DNA of 5,415 bases from an uncultured bacterium. Its GTDB lineage: Bacteria; Patescibacteriota; Microgenomatia; UBA1406; GWC2-37-13. Positions 4,718 through 5,415 of this stretch are shown here, piece after piece. Positions within the stretch are counted from its first letter, which is position 1; each line of letters starts with the position of its first letter. The stretch is from NCBI GenBank assembly GCA_937914905.1, contig CALESU010000080.1:1-5415 (forward strand), read 5' to 3'. Both the position numbers and the translations under genes were made by a program. Under the pieces are notes generated by a model. It was not told the origin of the DNA. It saw only the letters and a program-made list of their open reading frames with translations, and did not search any database.

Positions 4718-5415
4718 ATGGGAACAAAAAACAATAAAGTTGCACTAATTACTGGGGCAAATAAGGGTTTAGGAAAGGAAATCGGACGACAGCTTGGATT
4801 GCTCGGATACACGGTAGTCCTCACATCTCGAGACAAAAAGGCGGGAGAGGCGGCTGTCGCAGAGCTCTTATCTTTAGGTTGTGATGCTCACTCGGTTCAA
4901 CTCGAGGTTACTAACCCTGACGATATTGAAAAGTGCGCAACCTATCTAAAAACTACTTTCGGAAAGCTCGACGTACTCGTAAATAATGCAGGAATTGCTC
5001 TCGAATGGGATGGAGTACCAACCAATGTTGAGAAGGTTCGTCGCACCCTCGAAGTCAATCTCATCGCCCCATTTGCAATCACTGAGGCGCTTGTTCCGCT
5101 TCTTGCTCTTAGTGATGATGCGCGAGTAATCAATCAGTCGTCGGCACTTGGCTCGATAGGTACTGCAGAAAACGGATGGAAGGATGTCTCGGTATTTATG
5201 ACTGTAGGTTATTCGACTTCAAAGGCAGGTCTTAATATGTTAACGCAGATCCAATCGAAAACATTGTCGAGCAAAGGGATTGCAGTCGCAGCTGCACATC
5301 CAGGATGGGTGAAAACTGATCTTGGGACTCAGGCAGCGCCCATGGAAGTTAGTGAAGGCGTTAGCACAGTTGTCGATCTCGTGACCATTTCTCGAGACAA
5401 ATTTCCACATGGCCA
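4718..5415 (+). CDS. Short-chain dehydrogenase/reductase, carbonyl-reductase-like (3' end outside window)
   Basis: 232 codons are visible and the frame is still open at the window edge. This is a cytoplasmic NAD(P)-dependent oxidoreductase of the classical SDR family. It has the nucleotide-binding motif TGANKGLG (12-19), then NNAG (89-92), structural Asn114, Ser141/Ser142, the catalytic pair Tyr165 and Lys169 in YSTSK, and HPGWVKTD (194-201). TGANKGLG, the extended spacing between the catalytic Ser and Tyr (about 23 residues against the usual 13 or so), and the FPHG near the end resemble carbonyl reductase (CBR1)-like members. LTSRDKK after the second strand carries Arg38, which would suit NADPH. 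Only a short C-terminal tail should be missing. The substrate cannot be read from sequence; small aldehydes, ketones or quinones are typical for the group. It has its own promoter and SD, and its codons (many CTC, GTC, TCG, CGA) look unlike those of the 3107 gene. Confidence 0.9.
   Translation, partial: MGTKNNKVALITGANKGLGKEIGRQLGLLGYTVVLTSRDKKAGEAAVAELLSLGCDAHSVQLEVTNPDDIEKCATYLKTTFGKLDVLVNNAGIALEWDGVPTNVEKVRRTLEVNLIAPFAITEALVPLLALSDDARVINQSSALGSIGTAENGWKDVSVFMTVGYSTSKAGLNMLTQIQSKTLSSKGIAVAAAHPGWVKTDLGTQAAPMEVSEGVSTVVDLVTISRDKFPHG

Noticed and set aside
4942..5133. Minus-strand frame of 63 codons inside the dehydrogenase
   Set aside because: It is antisense to the conserved NNAG and Asn114 region of the dehydrogenase. 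Its Ser/Arg/Thr-rich translation is typical of a shadow frame.

Overview
The window reads as ordinary bacterial chromosome. The best guess is a Candidate Phyla Radiation (Patescibacteria) genome, at low to moderate confidence. That guess rests on the divergent Tgt protein, which opens with a PLFFPDATRAVVK-type N-terminus and has an altered substrate loop, and on the small unrelated genes packed around it, several with no Shine-Dalgarno sequence. The standard genetic code fits: TGA ends tgt at the expected family length, and no long gene contains an in-frame TGA.

Layout. 1-401 (+) is the 3' end of an unrecognised gene that starts outside the window. It converges, 3 bp apart, on a Tgt-type tRNA-guanine transglycosylase (405-1487, -). 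tgt is divergent from a membrane-bound sensor histidine kinase (1571-2923, +). The 83 bp between them carry two outward promoters and a spaced inverted repeat. Next comes a tRNA-Ser (2962-3046, +) behind a perfect TATAAT box. Its anticodon is ACT, where GCT would be expected. Then come a 330-residue protein (3107-4099, +) whose middle and C-terminal half resemble CheD-type glutamine deamidases, and a 59-residue two-helix membrane protein (4183-4362, +). A 355-bp gene-free stretch follows, rich in inverted repeats. A carbonyl-reductase-like short-chain dehydrogenase (4718 onward, +) runs off the right end.

How it works together. The genes do not form one pathway or a clear operon; most appear to have their own promoter. 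Tgt and the tRNA both concern translation, but Tgt acts on GUN-anticodon tRNAs (His, Asn, Asp, Tyr), so this tRNA-Ser is not its expected target. The kinase has no response regulator in the window.

Most worth a second look: the tRNA-Ser with A34, the CheD-like protein with an N-terminal extension, the altered substrate loop of Tgt, the kinase lacking the G1-box aspartate, and the repeated placement of -10-like boxes 6-8 nt before ATG, which suggests leaderless mRNAs. I found no CRISPR array, transposase, integrase or obvious defence system.
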